Positions 9,216-21,884 of a DNA stretch of 64,000 nt are shown here, piece by piece. The stretch's first letter is position 1; every line of letters begins with the position of its first letter. The DNA is from Lotus japonicus (lineage: Eukaryota; Streptophyta; Magnoliopsida; Fabales; Fabaceae), in assembly GCF_012489685.1 (NCBI RefSeq), contig NC_080044.1, forward strand, positions 69,364,732 through 69,428,731. The letters run 5' to 3'. The position numbers and the translations under genes were made by a program. Under the pieces are notes generated by a model that had not been told where the DNA came from, ran no database searches, and saw nothing but the letters and a program-made list of their open reading frames with translations.

Positions 9216-12200
9216 TCACTCTGGACAAAAGTCCATGTTTAGATTTTTCAGAATAAAATTAAATCTATCTTCAGCTAAGGGCTTTGTAAAGATATCTGCC
9301 CATTGATGGTCAGTATCAACAAACTTCAGAAGAAGTACGCCCTTCTGCACATAATCTCTAATGAAGTGATACTTTACCTCAATGTGCTTTGCCCTTGAAT
9401 GCAAGATAGGATTCTTGCTCAACGAAATTGCAGCAGTGTTATCACAATAGATTGGGATATTGCTCTCAAGGATCTGATAATCCTCCAGCTGATGTTTCAT
9501 CCAGAGCATCTGAGTGCTGCATATTGCTGCTGAGATATATTCTGCCTCTGCAGTTGATAGAGCAATGGTTGATTGCCTCTTGCTTGCCCATGAGACTAGA
9601 TTGCTTCCCAGAAATTGACAATTTCCAGAAGTACTTTTTCTCTCTGTTCTATCTCCAGCATAATCAGCATCACAATAACCTGAAAGCTTATACTCTGATG
9701 TTTTCTTATACATCAAGCCAAGGTTAGTGGTGCCTTTCAGATACCTTAGGATCCTCTTAACAGCAGTTAAGTGGGTTTCCCTTGGATCTGATTGGAAACG
9801 AGCACATAAATGAACACTAAATAATATGTCTGGCCTAGATGCAGTTAAGTACAGAAGTGAACCTATCATGCCACGATAGAGCTTCTGACATACTTTACCA
9901 CTTATATCTTCTTTTTCCAGAATGCATGTTGGATGCATTGGAGTCTTGGCCACTGTAGATTCCAGCATATTGAACTTCTTCAGAAGTTCTTTAGTGTACT
10001 TGCTCTGATGGATATATGTTCCTTCTGGTGTTTGATCAACTTGTATTCCCAGAAAGTACTTTAATTCTCCCATCATACTCATCTCAAATTCAGCCTGCAT
10101 CATCTCAGAAAATTCTTTGCATAGAGATTGATTAGCAGAACCAAATATAATATCATCAACATAAATTTGCACAATTAAGATATCATCTTTATAAGTCTTG
10201 CAAAAGAGAGTTGTATCTACTTTACCCCTTACAAACTCATTCTCCAGAAGGAATGAGCTAAGTCTCTCATACCATGCTCTGGGAGCTTGCTTCAGACCGT
10301 AGAGTGATTTCTTCAATTTGAACACATGGTCTGGTTTCTTTTCATCTTCAAAACCTGGGGGTTGATGAACATAGACTTCCTCTGAGATATAACCATTTAG
10401 GAAGGCACTCTTTACGTCCATCTGATGTAGAACTATGTTGTGATTTACTGAGAAAGAAATCAATAGTCTGATTGCTTCCAGTCTTGCTACTGGAACAAAT
10501 GTTTCAGTGTAGTCTATTCCTTCCTGCTGGCTGTAGCCTTGAGCAACTAGCCTTGCCTTGTTTCTGACTACATCTCCTTTCTCATTTAGCTTGTTTCTGA
10601 ATACCCATTTCGTTCCAATAACATGGACATTCTCAGGCTTCTTCACTAAGCTCCAAACATCGTTCTTGGAGAATTGATTCAATTCTTCTTCCATGGCCAG
10701 AATCCAATCCTTGTCCTGAAGAGCTTCATCTATGGACTTGGGTTCAATTAAGGACACCAATCCTTTCAGACTCAGCAAGGTCTCTTCAGAGGGTCTGAAG
10801 GCAGATCTGGTTCTGACTGGTTCATCTTTGTTGCCCAGAATCAATTCCTTAGGATGAGCTGCAGTGATTCTGCTCTTCTTCAGAGTTTGTGAGTTAGAGG
10901 GACCAGCTTCTTCCTCTGGTTCATCTTCCTCTGGCTCAACTTCCTCTGGAGCTTTGCCTTTGTCAGAAACATTAATGCTTAAATCTGCAAACTTTTCAAC
11001 TAGCTTTGACTGGTCAGAGTCAAGCTTATCATCAAATCTAACATGAATAGATTCTTCAATAGTCTTAGCATCAGTATTATAAAATCTAAAACCTTTAGAT
11101 CTATCAGAATAACCAAGTAATAGACACTTAGAAGATTTAGCATCAAATTTATGCAATCTATCCTTAGTATTGAGAACATAACAAACACAGCCAAAAGGAT
11201 GAAAATAAGAAATGTTGGGTTTTATGTTCTTCCACAATTCATAAGGAGTCTTTTTCAGAATTGGTCTCACAGAGATTCTGTTCTGAATGTAACATGCTGT
11301 ATTTACTGCCTCTGCCCAAAAGTGCTTAGCCATGCCAGTTTCTTGGAGCATGGTTCTAGCCATCTCCTGAAGAGTTCTATTCTTCCTCTCAACAACACCA
11401 TTTTGTTGAGGAGTTCTGGGACAAGAGAAATCATGTGTAATTCCATAGGAATCAAACAGACTCTCAAACTTGTCATTCTCAAACTCTCCACCATGGTCAC
11501 TTCTGACACGCACAATTCTACAAGCCTTCTCGTTTTGCACTTGAGCAATGAAGGTAGAGAACACAGCATGAGACTCATCCTTGCGGGTTAGAAACTTTAC
11601 CCATGTCCAGCAGCTATAGTCATCAACGATAACCATCCCATATCTCTTGCCACCTATAGACTCAGTTTTCACTGGTCCAAACAGGTCGATATGCAGAAGT
11701 TCTAACGGCCTTGAGGTTGAGACAACATTCTTTGCCTTGAAAGGGACTTTTGTGAATTTGCCTTGCTGACATGCTTCACAAAGAGCGTCTGAAGCGAACT
11801 TCAGATTGGGTAAGCCCCTGACAAGGTTTAGCTTGCTCAGCTGAGAAATCTTTCTCATACTGGCATGCCCTAACCGTCTATGCCATACCCACTGCTCTTC
11901 ATTAACAGACAGAAGGCACTTCACATTCTGAGCCTCCAACTCAGATAATCTGATCTTATAAATGTTGTTCTTCCTCTTGCTGTTAAACAGAACAGAGCCA
12001 TCGATCTGACTTACAGCCCGGCAGGACTTTTGATTGAATATAACATCATAACCCTTGTCAGCTAATTGACTTATAGACAATAAGTTATGTGTTAAGCCGT
12101 CTACCAATAAAACATTATCAATGCATGGACTACTATCTACACAAATAGTACCAGTACCAATAATTTTACCCTTTTCATTTCCTCCAAAGCCAACTTCGCC

Positions 12201-12320
12201 TCCAGGCTTAAGTTTCAGCTCTCGGAACATACGCTTTTCTCCCGTCATGTGACGCGAGCATCCACTGTCCAGATACCATGATTGGTGTTTCAGTGGAGCT
12301 ATCAAGGATATCTGCAACAT
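9216..12320 (-). CDS. pol: Copia pol: protease, integrase, reverse transcriptase, RNase H
   Basis: 1,034 codons. The order is copia-type: aspartic protease core [12 protein letters not shown] (near residue 17-28); integrase HHCC zinc motif (HRRLGHAS ... CEACQQGK) with catalytic D,D,E in [17 protein letters not shown] and [10 protein letters not shown]; reverse transcriptase with YVDDIIFGS; RNase H with [20 protein letters not shown] and CDNTAAI. All catalytic residues I can identify are present and no internal stop occurs. The ATG at 12320 may not be used; the usual product is a gag-pol fusion, and here gag's frame overlaps by 113 bp with pol in the +1 frame, so a frameshift, whether programmed or a mutation, is needed. 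Confidence 0.95.
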   Translation of the reverse strand: MLQISLIAPLKHQSWYLDSGCSRHMTGEKRMFRELKLKPGGEVGFGGNEKGKIIGTGTICVDSSPCIDNVLLVDGLTHNLLSISQLADKGYDVIFNQKSCRAVSQIDGSVLFNSKRKNNIYKIRLSELEAQNVKCLLSVNEEQWVWHRRLGHASMRKISQLSKLNLVRGLPNLKFASDALCEACQQGKFTKVPFKAKNVVSTSRPLELLHIDLFGPVKTESIGGKRYGMVIVDDYSCWTWVKFLTRKDESHAVFSTFIAQVQNEKACRIVRVRSDHGGEFENDKFESLFDSYGITHDFSCPRTPQQNGVVERKNRTLQEMARTMLQETGMAKHFWAEAVNTACYIQNRISVRPILKKTPYELWKNIKPNISYFHPFGCVCYVLNTKDRLHKFDAKSSKCLLLGYSDRSKGFRFYNTDAKTIEESIHVRFDDKLDSDQSKLVEKFADLSINVSDKGKAPEEVEPEEDEPEEEAGPSNSQTLKKSRITAAHPKELILGNKDEPVRTRSAFRPSEETLLSLKGLVSLIEPKSIDEALQDKDWILAMEEELNQFSKNDVWSLVKKPENVHVIGTKWVFRNKLNEKGDVVRNKARLVAQGYSQQEGIDYTETFVPVARLEAIRLLISFSVNHNIVLHQMDVKSAFLNGYISEEVYVHQPPGFEDEKKPDHVFKLKKSLYGLKQAPRAWYERLSSFLLENEFVRGKVDTTLFCKTYKDDILIVQIYVDDIIFGSANQSLCKEFSEMMQAEFEMSMMGELKYFLGIQVDQTPEGTYIHQSKYTKELLKKFNMLESTVAKTPMHPTCILEKEDISGKVCQKLYRGMIGSLLYLTASRPDILFSVHLCARFQSDPRETHLTAVKRILRYLKGTTNLGLMYKKTSEYKLSGYCDADYAGDRTERKSTSGNCQFLGSNLVSWASKRQSTIALSTAEAEYISAAICSTQMLWMKHQLEDYQILESNIPIYCDNTAAISLSKNPILHSRAKHIEVKYHFIRDYVQKGVLLLKFVDTDHQWADIFTKPLAEDRFNFILKNLNMDFCPE

Positions 12321-14118
12321 AGATAATCTTGTCCTTAGGTACCCACTTTCTGGGTCCTCTTTTGTTAGTTACCCCAAGGGTTCTGATCACCTTGGGTGTC
12401 TCAACATGATATTTTAAAGGAATATTTGCATGATATTTAGTCATAGAGAAAGATCCCTTTTTAAGAGGGTTTTTAGCAACTTCAGCAGGTACAGAATCAG
12501 GCAATATGGTACCAGAGGGAACAAAGCATTCATACAAGGATTTAGCTTTAGACACAGAAGGCTCATTTCTAATTGGTTTAGAATAGCCAATGCCATGCAT
12601 TCCATTTCTGCTTACACCATAGATCATTGAAGCCATTAAGCTTCTATCTACGCTTTTAGCCAGGAATCTTTGAAAAGATTTTTCATACTTAGATTCATGC
12701 TTACTATCAGAGGCATCGCAGGCAATAACTTCTTCTAACTTTGCAATTTGATTCTTAAGCACAGAGTTAGAATTAACTAAAGCATGGTTATCATTTTTCA
12801 AATCAGATATGATTTTCTCATGTTCAGAAGGAGTTTTAGAAACAGCAGATAAGTTCTTTTTCAGCTTCTTATGCTTAGACAACAAGGAGTTATACTTATC
12901 CATGATATCAGACAAAGCATGTTTCAGTTCAGAGGTAGAGAAGGAAGCAAATACCTCATTTTCATCGTCAGAGTCTGGATCTCCTTCTGATTCTGAGTCA
13001 GAGTCAACAGCTTCCTTTGACTCTGTTCCTTTGTCTTTGACAATAGCCATGAGTCCTTGGACTTCACCATCAGAGTCAACATCCTCTGACTCTGATTCAT
13101 CGAATGTCACCATCAGACTCTTCTTGGTCTTGAAGTGCTTCTTTGGCTTCTTGTCCTTCTTCAATTTTGGACAGTCACTTTTGTAGTGCCCTGATTCTTT
13201 GCACTCAAAGCAAGTGACTTCCTTGATTGATGACTTCTTCTGACCTGAGGATTCAGACTTTCCTCTTGCCTTTCCAGAGCCTTTGAACTTGCTCTGCCTG
13301 TGCTTCCAGATGCGGTTGAGTCTCTTGGAGATCAGAGTCAGCTCATCTTCATCAGAATCTTCTGATGCTTCTTCAGATTCTTCTTCTTCAGCTTGAAGAG
13401 CCTTTGACTTCTCAACCTTAGCCTTTTCAGATTTGGATTTCAAGGCTATGGACTTTTTCCTCAGATCTTGCATCTCTGAGCGCTTCAGCTCATGGCATTT
13501 CAAAATGCTGATGAGTTCTTCTAAACTCATATTCTCAACATCTCTCGTGAGCTCTATTGAAGTCACCAAAGGCATCCAACTTTCAGGAAGACACCTGATG
13601 ACCCTTATGACGTGATCTTTTGTTGTGTAGCTCTTGTTGAGAGGACGTATGCCAGCTACAAGCAGTTGAAATCTGGAGAACATTTCTTCAATGGACTCAT
13701 TTGGCTCCATGATGAAGGATTCATACTTTTGGATCAAAGACAATGCCTTTGATTCTTTGACTTTCTTGTTTCCTTCATGAGACATCTTCAGAGAATCAAA
13801 AATGCCTTTAGCAAACTCACGATCTGTAATCTTCTGGTACTCCTCATAGGAGATAGCACTTAGAAGAATTGCTCTTGCTTTATGATGTTGTGAGTACAGC
13901 TTCTTTTGATCTGCAGACATCTCTGACCTTGGGATCTTTTTGCCATCTGCATCAACTGGACGCTCATAGCCATCCACAATGATATCCCAGAGATCTGCAT
14001 CGAAACCCAGAAAGAAACTTTCCAGTCTATCTTTCCAATATTCGAACCTTTGACCATCGAACATAGGAGGCTTTGCGTTGTAACCATCTCTTTGAGTTTC
14101 ACTGGTGGTGGCAGCCAT
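12208..14118 (-). CDS. gag: Copia gag (nucleocapsid)
   Basis: 636 codons from ATG 14118, 59 bp after the primer-binding site. The N-terminal part carries the plant copia gag fold ([20 protein letters not shown]), followed by acidic/basic stretches and a CCHC zinc knuckle [14 protein letters not shown] at about residue 304. The C-terminal half has Asp/Ser/Glu-rich and coiled-coil parts as in Sirevirus gag. The last ~35 codons run over the start of the protease region in the wrong frame, so the natural gag-pol junction lies somewhere in 12208-12320. Confidence 0.92.
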   Translation of the reverse strand: MAATTSETQRDGYNAKPPMFDGQRFEYWKDRLESFFLGFDADLWDIIVDGYERPVDADGKKIPRSEMSADQKKLYSQHHKARAILLSAISYEEYQKITDREFAKGIFDSLKMSHEGNKKVKESKALSLIQKYESFIMEPNESIEEMFSRFQLLVAGIRPLNKSYTTKDHVIRVIRCLPESWMPLVTSIELTRDVENMSLEELISILKCHELKRSEMQDLRKKSIALKSKSEKAKVEKSKALQAEEEESEEASEDSDEDELTLISKRLNRIWKHRQSKFKGSGKARGKSESSGQKKSSIKEVTCFECKESGHYKSDCPKLKKDKKPKKHFKTKKSLMVTFDESESEDVDSDGEVQGLMAIVKDKGTESKEAVDSDSESEGDPDSDDENEVFASFSTSELKHALSDIMDKYNSLLSKHKKLKKNLSAVSKTPSEHEKIISDLKNDNHALVNSNSVLKNQIAKLEEVIACDASDSKHESKYEKSFQRFLAKSVDRSLMASMIYGVSRNGMHGIGYSKPIRNEPSVSKAKSLYECFVPSGTILPDSVPAEVAKNPLKKGSFSMTKYHANIPLKYHVETPKVIRTLGVTNKRGPRKWVPKDKIIYVADILDSSTETPIMVSGQWMLASHDGRKAYVPRAET

Positions 14119-14170
14119 TGTTTTTCACACCGGCCCGGATCACTGAACACTGTTAGGTGTGGTAATCAGA

Positions 14171-14188
14171 ACTTGCGCTCTGATACCA
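14171..14188 (-). other. Primer-binding site (initiator methionine tRNA type)
   Basis: On the minus strand, TGGTATCAGAGCGCAAGT starts two bases after the 5' LTR. TGGTATCAGAGC is the classic plant copia site complementary to the 3' end of initiator tRNA-Met. Confidence 0.95.
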
Positions 14189-14190
14189 AT

Positions 14191-15417
14191 TGAAGGTATG
14201 AAAAACGGTAGAAAGGGGGGGTTTGAATAACGTTTTCAGTACAAAAACTACCACCTTAAAGATTTTAACAAATCTTTTCGAGAACTAAGTGCAAAAGATA
14301 GAGATAGAAAAGCACACAAGGATTTTATCCTGGTTCACTTGATAAATCACTCAAGCTACTCCAGTCCACCCGTTAAGGTGATTTCTTCCTTCTTAGAATG
14401 AAGGCAATCCACTAATCAGGTAAGAGTTACAACTGCACTTGAAACCTACAAGTGACTAACAATTACACTGACTTAGCTCACACTAAGATTCACTCTCTTA
14501 GTCTTCTCTAGGATCCGATCAACCTTGATCTCCTAAAGGAAAAATCAAACAACTGTTTGAGGTTGGTGTTTACAAGGGTTTGCTTCTGAATAAGCTGAGT
14601 GTAAACTAAAATAAATTACAAGATAAAAGAAAGCTTAGAATATGTCTTGCGCGTGTGTATTGCTTCTTGTATATTTTTTTTTTTCTTCTTCTTGTAGCCA
14701 CTTCTTTCAATCTTCAGCCTCTATATATACTCCAAGGATTAGGGTTGAGCGTTGCATGGAAATGCTACCGTTGGAGGGCAGTTCTGGAAAATCCAGCTTC
14801 TGCTGTGGCTGAGAACGTTAGGTAGGTCGTCAGGAAGGTACACTTGCTTTTGTACTTGGATAGCGACTTGACCTTTTAACCTAGGAGACTTCTGATCAGA
14901 GGAATGCTTCGTATTGGAACTTGTGAAGCAGGTTGATCAGAGTCAGAGGGAAAGCACAGATCCTCTGACCATTGTATCTTCTGATTCTGAACTCAGAGGG
15001 AAGAACATGGCCTTCAGAGTTTCTTGCTTCTGGACTTCAGAGTTTCCACTATTCAGCTTCTGGATCTTCAGAGTCTTCTACACCATCGGAACATCTGAAC
15101 CTTCAGTGTTTCTTGGTTGTCAGAACTTCTGGATCATCAGAGCTTCTAGCGACTGAGTCCTCATCAGAGTTTGTATAGCTTCAGATCTTCTGAAGCTTTT
15201 CCACTGTTCATACTGAACATGGTGAATGCGAAAGCGTTGCTTGGGTTACCCTTTATACACAGTGCTTCTGATTTGTGTGAAATTGAGTCAGGGTCAGAGC
15301 CTGTAAATAGCACACTCAGAAAAACACGTTAGAGTACCACAATTGTTCATATCAAAAGGTTAACTTGTAATCATCAAAACATAGAGTTGTACTACTAGAT
15401 CAAAACTTGATCTTACA
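14191..15417 (-). repeat. 5' LTR of the copia element (contains promoter)
   Basis: 1,227 bp. A TATATATA box on the minus strand at 14722-14729 lies about 690 bp into the LTR in element orientation and is the likely genomic-RNA promoter. The LTR is apparently identical to the 3' copy. Confidence 0.95.
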
Positions 15418-18400
15418 ATGGCCAATCTCATTGTCACGACCTCTCTTTCTTCCTCCTAGGCCAGACTTAGCAGTTGATCTTGTAGTGGGCTGTGATGTAG
15501 CTTTTGGTGGTTGTTTTGCACTAGCTTTTGGTGGCTGTTGTGGTTTTGGTGGAGGTGGCTGGGAAGAAGCTTTTGGTGGCTGTTGTGGTTTTGGTGGAGG
15601 TGGCTGGGAAGAAGGTCTTGTTGGATGTGGTGGTTTTCCAGCAGGTTTTGTAGGTGGCTGGGAAGAAGGTTTTGGTGGTTGTTGTGGTGTTACAGCAGCT
15701 CTTGGAAGTGGCTGTGAAGAAGGTTTTGGTGCCTGTGGAGGTTTTGCAGAAACTGTTGGTGGTGGCTGTGAAGATGGTTTTGGTTTTGGTGGTGGTTGTG
15801 CAACAGCTTTTGGTGGTGGTTTAGAGGTAGGTTTTGGGGGTGTTTTTGAAGTAGTTTTTGAGGGTGCTTTGTCTTTTGGCTTTGGGTTTGAAGAAGTTGC
15901 TTTTGCAGCAGCTTTTGGTGGTGGTTTAGAGGTAGTTTTTTGGGGTGCTTTGTCTTTTGCCTTTGAAGTAGGTTTTGGCTGTGATGATGAAATTGTAGCA
16001 GCAGTGACTTGATCATTTGTTCCAGCTCCAGCTTCAAGGCTTGTTCCATCAATATTAATACCAAACACCTGCAAAAAGAGTAATGAGGTTAGTTAATGCA
16101 ATTTGTGAATTGATTAAAAAATGCAAGTGTATGTATTTTACCTGTGATAGGTTATCTGTTTCAGTTCCATTATCCTCATCAATGTTCTCAGAGATTGGTG
16201 GTGGTGGGGGTGGTGGCAGATGACACTTTCTCTGATTGTGCCCTTTCTGGTGGCATCTACCACATGTGTATCCTGATCCTCCTCTAGGTAGTTTTGTAAG
16301 GTGTGGTTGTTCATCAGGCTCCCTCCTCCTCAACCTTTTAGGCCTACCAGGCCCTCTTTTGAATTCAGGAGGCAGAATTGGATCCTCACACATCTTTGGC
16401 CACATCTTCTCACCATTGATAGGTGAGATCATATTCCCATAGCAGACATTATAGGATTCCCTAAGATAATACCTATGGACATAATCCTCATGCTTCCCAC
16501 CAGCATCACAAATACAAGCCACTGCATGCCGACAAGGAATCCCAACCAATTCCCAGAAATTGCATGTACATGTTTGTTTATTAACATCAACAACAAACTT
16601 CTGGATTTCATAAATAGAATGCTCAACTTCATACAGCCCCTTACCAACTGCAAAAGGCTGCCAGTTCCCAGTATGGTCAATCTCTCTATCCAACCTTTTC
16701 CTAGGTTTGGGCATAACATTCCCCTTCCACCTTTTACTTTTTTCATTCAAACTTGCAAACCTAGTCATCAAATACTTTCTGATCCACTCCATCATGGTGA
16801 TGATGGGTTTATCTCTAGCCACTAGAATAGTATTATTGAAGGCTTCAGCTAAGTTATTCATTGTCACATCACACTTAGAGTAAGGAGAGAATGCATGCTT
16901 ACACCAATATTTTGTGGGGATTGCATGAAGCCAGTTGTATGCAGCTTCATCCATCTCTTTGATCTCTTCCATCTTCCCTTCCCAAAGTGCCTTGTATGTT
17001 GCCTTTGAAGCCCACATAAGCAAATCTCTTATCTCAGTACCCCCACCAAACTTCTTCTTGAAGTTGCTGTATAAATGTCTCACACAAAATCGATGCTCAA
17101 CTCCTGGGAGCTCCTCATCAAATACGTGTAACAAACCCTAAGAAAAAATAAAGACATAGGTCAGATGATTAAACAAATTTAATAGATAGTCTAAGAGAAA
17201 ACAGTAGCAATTTACCTTTTGTTTGTCACTTATAAAAACCCATCTTCTATCACCAATGTCCCTAAGCAGCTTGTGTAGAAACCACCTCCAGGACTCCTTA
17301 CATTCAGACTCTACCACTGCAAAGGCCAGTGGGAAGTACTGATCATTTGGGTCCCTCCCCACGGCTATCAAAAGAATTCCACCATACTTTGTTTTTAGGT
17401 GACAACCATCAACCCCAATGAAGGGTCTACAGGCAGTGGTAAATGCAGTTTTACAGCCCTCTAAACACATATAAAAAGACCCATATCTGGGTTCAAGTGT
17501 CACTAGAACATATTTCAGCACAATGGAAGCAGTATTTTTAGGATTCACCCTCATTAACTCAGCAGCATAAGACCTCAGCATTGTATATTGTCTTACTGCA
17601 TCCCCCTCAACTCTTTCCTTAGCTATTCTCATTCCATTCCAAGCAGTTCCCCAAGTAACACCAATAGAGTGTGTGGTCCTCAGGTCATTAATCACATCCT
17701 TCACATGAAATACTCCACCAACATTTTTCACCCTGTCTTGAATAGCATCTGCAATGAACTTAGAGCCTGCATTTTTGATATTAAAGACTCTTCCACAGGT
17801 ATGGGTTGAAACCAGTGTCTTTATTCTGTAAGTTGAAACCCCTCTAATCTTGGCACAGTAGACAAGAAACCCATAGTCTTCTTGTTTGCATTTAAACCTC
17901 ACCCTTTCCTTATCATTCTTCTTGAAAATAACTTGCTTCCCATTCAACACTGAGTGTTTTAGGATAGCATCCTTGAACTGTGTGGTGGTAGCTAGCAAAT
18001 TCCATCCCCAACTTGAACACACAGTCTTTAGTCAAATCTTCTTTCCTGAACCTTTCATACCTCCTGACCTTCCTACCATTATCTTCTTCACCACTTGAGG
18101 GGTCACTAAACAAATCATCACTGTAATACTCATTCTCCATATTATGCTCATCTCCTTTCTCACTCTCACCTTCAGCCAATGCCAACACCCTCTCTATGTT
18201 CCTCCTTGAAGGCAGTTTCTCTCTTCTTCCAGTTTCAACATTAGCATTAGTGTTTGGCTCATCCCAATCTTCAAAGCCATCATTGGGTAAGTCCTTACAT
18301 CTCTCAGTTTCACTATCTGAGATGTCAGATGCACTAGGACTAGGACTGGACCATGAAATCCCAGAGTCAGATTCATATATGGAATAACAGTCATCTTCCA

Positions 18401-18887
18401 TGACTTGTTTGCCTTTCTTAATTGCATCCAATGCACCCTCCCTCTGGTGTCCCCCTTTATTCATCACAGCAGCAGGTTCTTCCACTGGAATTTCAACATT
18501 CACAGCAGCAGGTTCTTCTTCCACTGGCATTTCAACATTCACAACAGCAGGTTCTTCTTCCAATGGCAACTCAACTGTATGTTCAAGGTAGACATCCACC
18601 TGCCCTGCCCCAGACTAAACATACCCTGCAATTTCCATAGCATCCTTGTCCAGGCATATTTGCTTCAGGTCAAGATCAAAGCATTCTTCTGGCCTTTTCC
18701 ACCAAAGCTTGTAGTGATCATCAGGATAACCAAGAAAACCCCGCACAAGGTCTCTGACACAAAAGAACGAAAACAGATCCAACTCCACTCGAGGTACTTC
18801 ACATATCTGACGTCCAACATACTTCATCGGTGTGCCGAAAAACCGACCCCTGTGGTGGAAATGTATGTTGAAATACACTGGTTCCAT
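15418..18887 (-). pseudogene. MURA-type MULE transposase, decayed (N-terminus to last exon)
   Basis: Minus-strand gene starting at ATG 18887 (MEPVYFNIHFHHRGRFFG). Domains in order: N-terminal MuDR-type region, acidic linker with repeated VEEEPA units, MULE transposase core (FIGVDGCHLKTKYGG with the first Asp; VFISDKQK with the second), SWIM zinc finger (CTCNFWELVGIPCRH), CCHC knuckle (CGRCHQKGHNQRKC), then a Pro/Lys/Ser-rich tail. Introns at 17138-17215 and 16069-16141 have good GT-AG sites and keep frame. Defects: an in-frame TAG at 18615-18617; a one-base shift around 17985-18000, where the frame moves from VFKLGMEFA to FKDAILKH; and splitting of the last exon by the retrotransposon. It once cut and integrated the element; it should be inactive now. 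Confidence 0.9.
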
Positions 18888-19255
18888 TCCTACAATAGCA
18901 ACAAGAGCAACTCACTATACAAAACGAAACAAGAGCAGTTCACTATACAAAATGAAACAACAGCAGCTCACTATACAAAATGCACAACCATAGCAGCAAC
19001 AACAACTCGATATGTAACCTAACTTTTAACCAGAGCGAACACATCAAGCAGAAGCAACACATTTAACCTAACTTTCGATGATCGTGAATGACATACCTTG
19101 CACTTTCGATGACCGTCAAAGCTTCGTTCGTCTTCTCCACGTCGCAGAAGGTTCAGGATCAGTCAATCTCCTTCACTATTTGCTCTACCTCGTATTCATC
19201 GTCGATCCTCTTCACCCTGGCTCCCTCGTGTTCGTCGTCGCTCTCCCCCTTTCTA
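18888..19255. other. MULE 5' leader/promoter of the transposase
   Basis: This lies between the transposase start and the right TIR. Three direct near-copies of ACAGCAGCTCACTATACAAAATGAAACA-like sequence occur at roughly 18900-18985 (unit about 30 bp). It probably includes the transposase 5' UTR; the promoter itself is likely in the TIR. Confidence 0.5.
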
Positions 19256-19586
19256 TCTTAGGTTGAGTTCTGATAGATTTTGATTTGGGAATTTAGGGAT
19301 TTCTGGTTAGTGGGTTTAATTAGAGTTAGGTTAATTAGGTAAAAAAGGTTTTATATTTAAAATAAAGTAAAATAGTTTTTTTTAATTCCATGTGTATTTA
19401 AAATAAAGTAAAAAGTCACGTGTAAATGGTGAGTCAGCAAAAAATATGCCAGGTAGGCTTAAAACTCGAGCAGGGACTTATTCTGATTAAAAAAACAATT
19501 TCAGGGATCCGGAATCGGAAAAAAAAATTTCAGGAACTTATTTTCATACGGGGCACAATTTCAGGGACCCTTAGAGTGTTTAAGCC
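19256..19586 (-). repeat. MULE terminal inverted repeat, right
   Basis: Reverse complement of 1512-1840 with a small number of substitutions and homopolymer length changes; ends in TTTAAGCC before the duplicated TTATATTAA (19587-19595). Confidence 0.9.
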
Positions 19587-19595
19587 TTATATTAA

Positions 19596-21107
19596 TCATG
19601 ATTCTTGATCTTATTTTTCATGATGTTGTGGTTGAATGTAAGTTGGAAAAAAAAGAGGATTAGTGTGAGGGAGATTAAAGCTTGCGTCATTTTTTATTAA
19701 CTTTAAAATTGTCATCAACTAATGACCCTAAAACTTTGGCCATAAAAAGAAAATGTTTCACATTTTGCCTAAGGTCAATAGTAGAAAAAGAGCGAGCATA
19801 GCCCCAAGCGATGTTAGTTTAATTTTTTGTTTGATTAAATGATAAGAATTTAATTGCTATGTACCATTTGTGTAAACTTTCTTTACACATACATCCAATT
19901 AATTTTTGTTACATTGGCAATTAAAGATCTAATTTAATTAAAATAAAAACAGAAACATAACTACTAATCCTACATGACATACAATAATTGGATAACAAGC
20001 TAAAGATTTTTTACACCGTCAATGCATCAAAATTAAACTCAAAAGAGAATCACATTTTTAGTTAAATATTATTTTCTCAACTTTTAAGGTAATTATTTAA
20101 TTTTTAATAAATAATTATTTAAAAAATTGTTTCAAAAAGGTATTTTGAATAGCATTTTACGTAAAAGTGTTGCTATAGATGAAAGAGAATGGAAATTGAA
20201 AATAAGATAAAAATATCTGTACAAAATCATAATTTGACAAACAAAAACCTAAATATTTTTTTAGATAAATGCAAATCACTTTATGATTTTTTATAAAAAA
20301 CTCTAAAAAAATAATATCATCTTATTTTACAGTTACAAATTATGATTTAAATATTAAACAAAAGGTACTCTTATTTAGATGTTAAAATATAATTAATTTT
20401 GAATTTTAAATATGAAGAAACATTTATTGAAAAATTCTTACTCACTTAACGCAATCTCTGAGGCTTGAGAAATTAATCTCATGGTTATCCGTTGTTGGAT
20501 ATAACGAATAATCTTTGATGTCATTGGGATGAAAAAGATGTTCTTGGAAAATTTATTTTACTCATGCCAAGAAAAATATTTAACAAATTTTTGTTTGCTA
20601 AAAGTAAATTTTTAAATTAATAAATTATTTAGTAAATAAATATAGTCAAATATTTAAATGAAAATATAATATAGAAAATATCTTAATAAGCAAAATTAAA
20701 TTTAAAAGGAATGTACAATATTAAAAATGTTCGTTTGTGACAAACAAATGAGGAAAAAAATAATTCCCAGTTTTAATCTCAATTTAATTATGGCGATGGG
20801 AAAAGAGAATATATGACTATTTACTCAATGACTTTTATAACCTTATATATGTTACTTTAAGTATTCAACTTTTGAATAAACTATTAAATTTTTATATTGA
20901 AAAATTTAAAAATGCAAACATTTAAAAAAACAAAAAAAATTATATAATTATTGTGCTTCTAAAAGACAAAAAAAAACACATTTATCACAAAAAAAAATTT
21001 AAAAATCTCTGATACAATAAAAATTTATTCTTTTAATACCAAAAATATATTTTAAAAAGTAACACACAAATCGTAAAAATAAACATAATAAACAAAAATG
21101 AATATCC
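19596..21107. other. AT-rich repeat-derived region without genes
   Basis: Very AT-rich, no ORF above background and no clear terminal repeats. It probably forms the body of the non-autonomous Helitron-like element whose 3' end lies at 21137. Confidence 0.45.
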
Positions 21108-21137
21108 CCCGTGCATCGCACGGGTCTAAAATACTAG
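21108..21137 (+). mobile_element. Helitron-like 3' terminus
   Basis: A perfect hairpin (CCCGTGC-ATC-GCACGGG, 21108-21124) followed 13 bases later by CTAG at 21134-21137 and then T. A GC-rich hairpin just before CTRR-T is the diagnostic Helitron end. The 5' end was not identified. Confidence 0.65.
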
Positions 21138-21317
21138 TTAAGATATAAAGGGAAGATAATAATAACAATAAGTGTTTTAGTAATTAAAATTGTATGTTTT
21201 AGTAAATATATTATTAATTTTCCGCTGCAACAAAAAAAAGTAAATATATCATTGTATTATTCATTATATATCAAATACTTAGTAATTATAATATACAATG
21301 ATTTGACAAAAAATTAT

Positions 21318-21352
21318 CCGTGCATCGCACAGGCAAACAGACTTTATCCTAG
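21318..21352 (+). mobile_element. Second Helitron-like 3' terminus
   Basis: CCGTGCATCGCACAGG (imperfect hairpin) followed by CTAG at 21349-21352 and T. It closely resembles the end at 21137, so two related elements or a duplicated end lie about 215 bp apart. Confidence 0.55.
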
Positions 21353-21856
21353 TAAATAATAAATTGTACCATGATAGATTTCACGAGATGACCTCAAATT
21401 AAAAATGAGATGAAAGAATGTAATCCTGTAAACATCCCTTCCACAAAGATGTCACCCCATTTATTTAGCATTGGTTTCCTCAATAAAACCTGTTATCTTC
21501 CCACCCTTCACAAATGAAGACAAAAATTAAGGTATGATTAGTAAGTGAAAATACTACTAAAAATATTTCAGAATCTCAATAAATGTAAGTAAAATATAAT
21601 TTAAGTTAACTTAGATATGTACAAATCACAAAAATTCATCATTTAAGTCACCATAAACATGAATCTGTAAATTAGTTACATACATGTTGATCGAGGAGAA
21701 CCATCTATGATGAAAACGGTGACCCAGATCCACTACACCCACTACAGTCCATCATAGCCCAGAGTCAAATTACTCTGATAGATACAACTCTCTTACATTT
21801 TTTTTCTTGTTTACTTGATAGTTACATTTTTCGTTGGTAACACTCTATGTAGTATA

Positions 21857-21884
21857 CTAGGTAGTTACCCGTGGATGCACGGTT
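21857..21884 (-). mobile_element. Helitron-like 3' terminus, opposite strand
   Basis: On the minus strand, CCGTGCATCCACGGG hairpin, then CTAG (21857-21860) followed by T. The element body would extend to the right. Confidence 0.5.

Larger units (their letters stand above)
3290..15417 (-). mobile_element. Ty1/copia LTR retrotransposon, Sirevirus-like, full length and very young
   Basis: The element is 12,128 bp and reads right to left: 5' LTR 14191-15417, primer-binding site, gag, pol (protease-integrase-RT-RNase H, the copia order), a long extra ORF, a compact gene on the opposite strand, polypurine tract, 3' LTR 3290-4516. Both LTRs are 1,227 bp and start TG / end CA in element orientation. 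A line-by-line reading by eye showed no difference between them, so insertion is recent. The large extra ORF downstream of pol and the size are typical of the Sirevirus (SIRE/Maximus) lineage. Gag and pol lie in different frames (113-bp overlap), the only visible defect. Confidence 0.95.
1512..19586 (-). mobile_element. Mutator-like DNA transposon (MULE) with nested retrotransposon
   Basis: The element begins and ends with GGCTTAAA in inverted orientation, has ~330-bp terminal inverted repeats and is flanked by a perfect 9-bp duplication TTATATTAA (1503-1511 and 19587-19595), the hallmark of Mutator insertion. It holds a GRF zinc-finger gene on the plus strand near the left end and a MURA-type transposase on the minus strand reading in from the right end. 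A Ty1/copia element (3290-15417) sits inside the transposase; without it the MULE is about 5.9 kb. The strand given is that of the transposase. The transposase has an in-frame stop, a frameshift and the insertion, so this copy should not be autonomous, but its intact ends could still be moved in trans. Confidence 0.93.

Noticed and set aside
15407..16012. Gly/Phe/Trp-rich plus-strand ORF of 201 codons
   Set aside because: It mirrors the Pro/Lys-rich transposase tail on the other strand, and its composition follows from that repeat.
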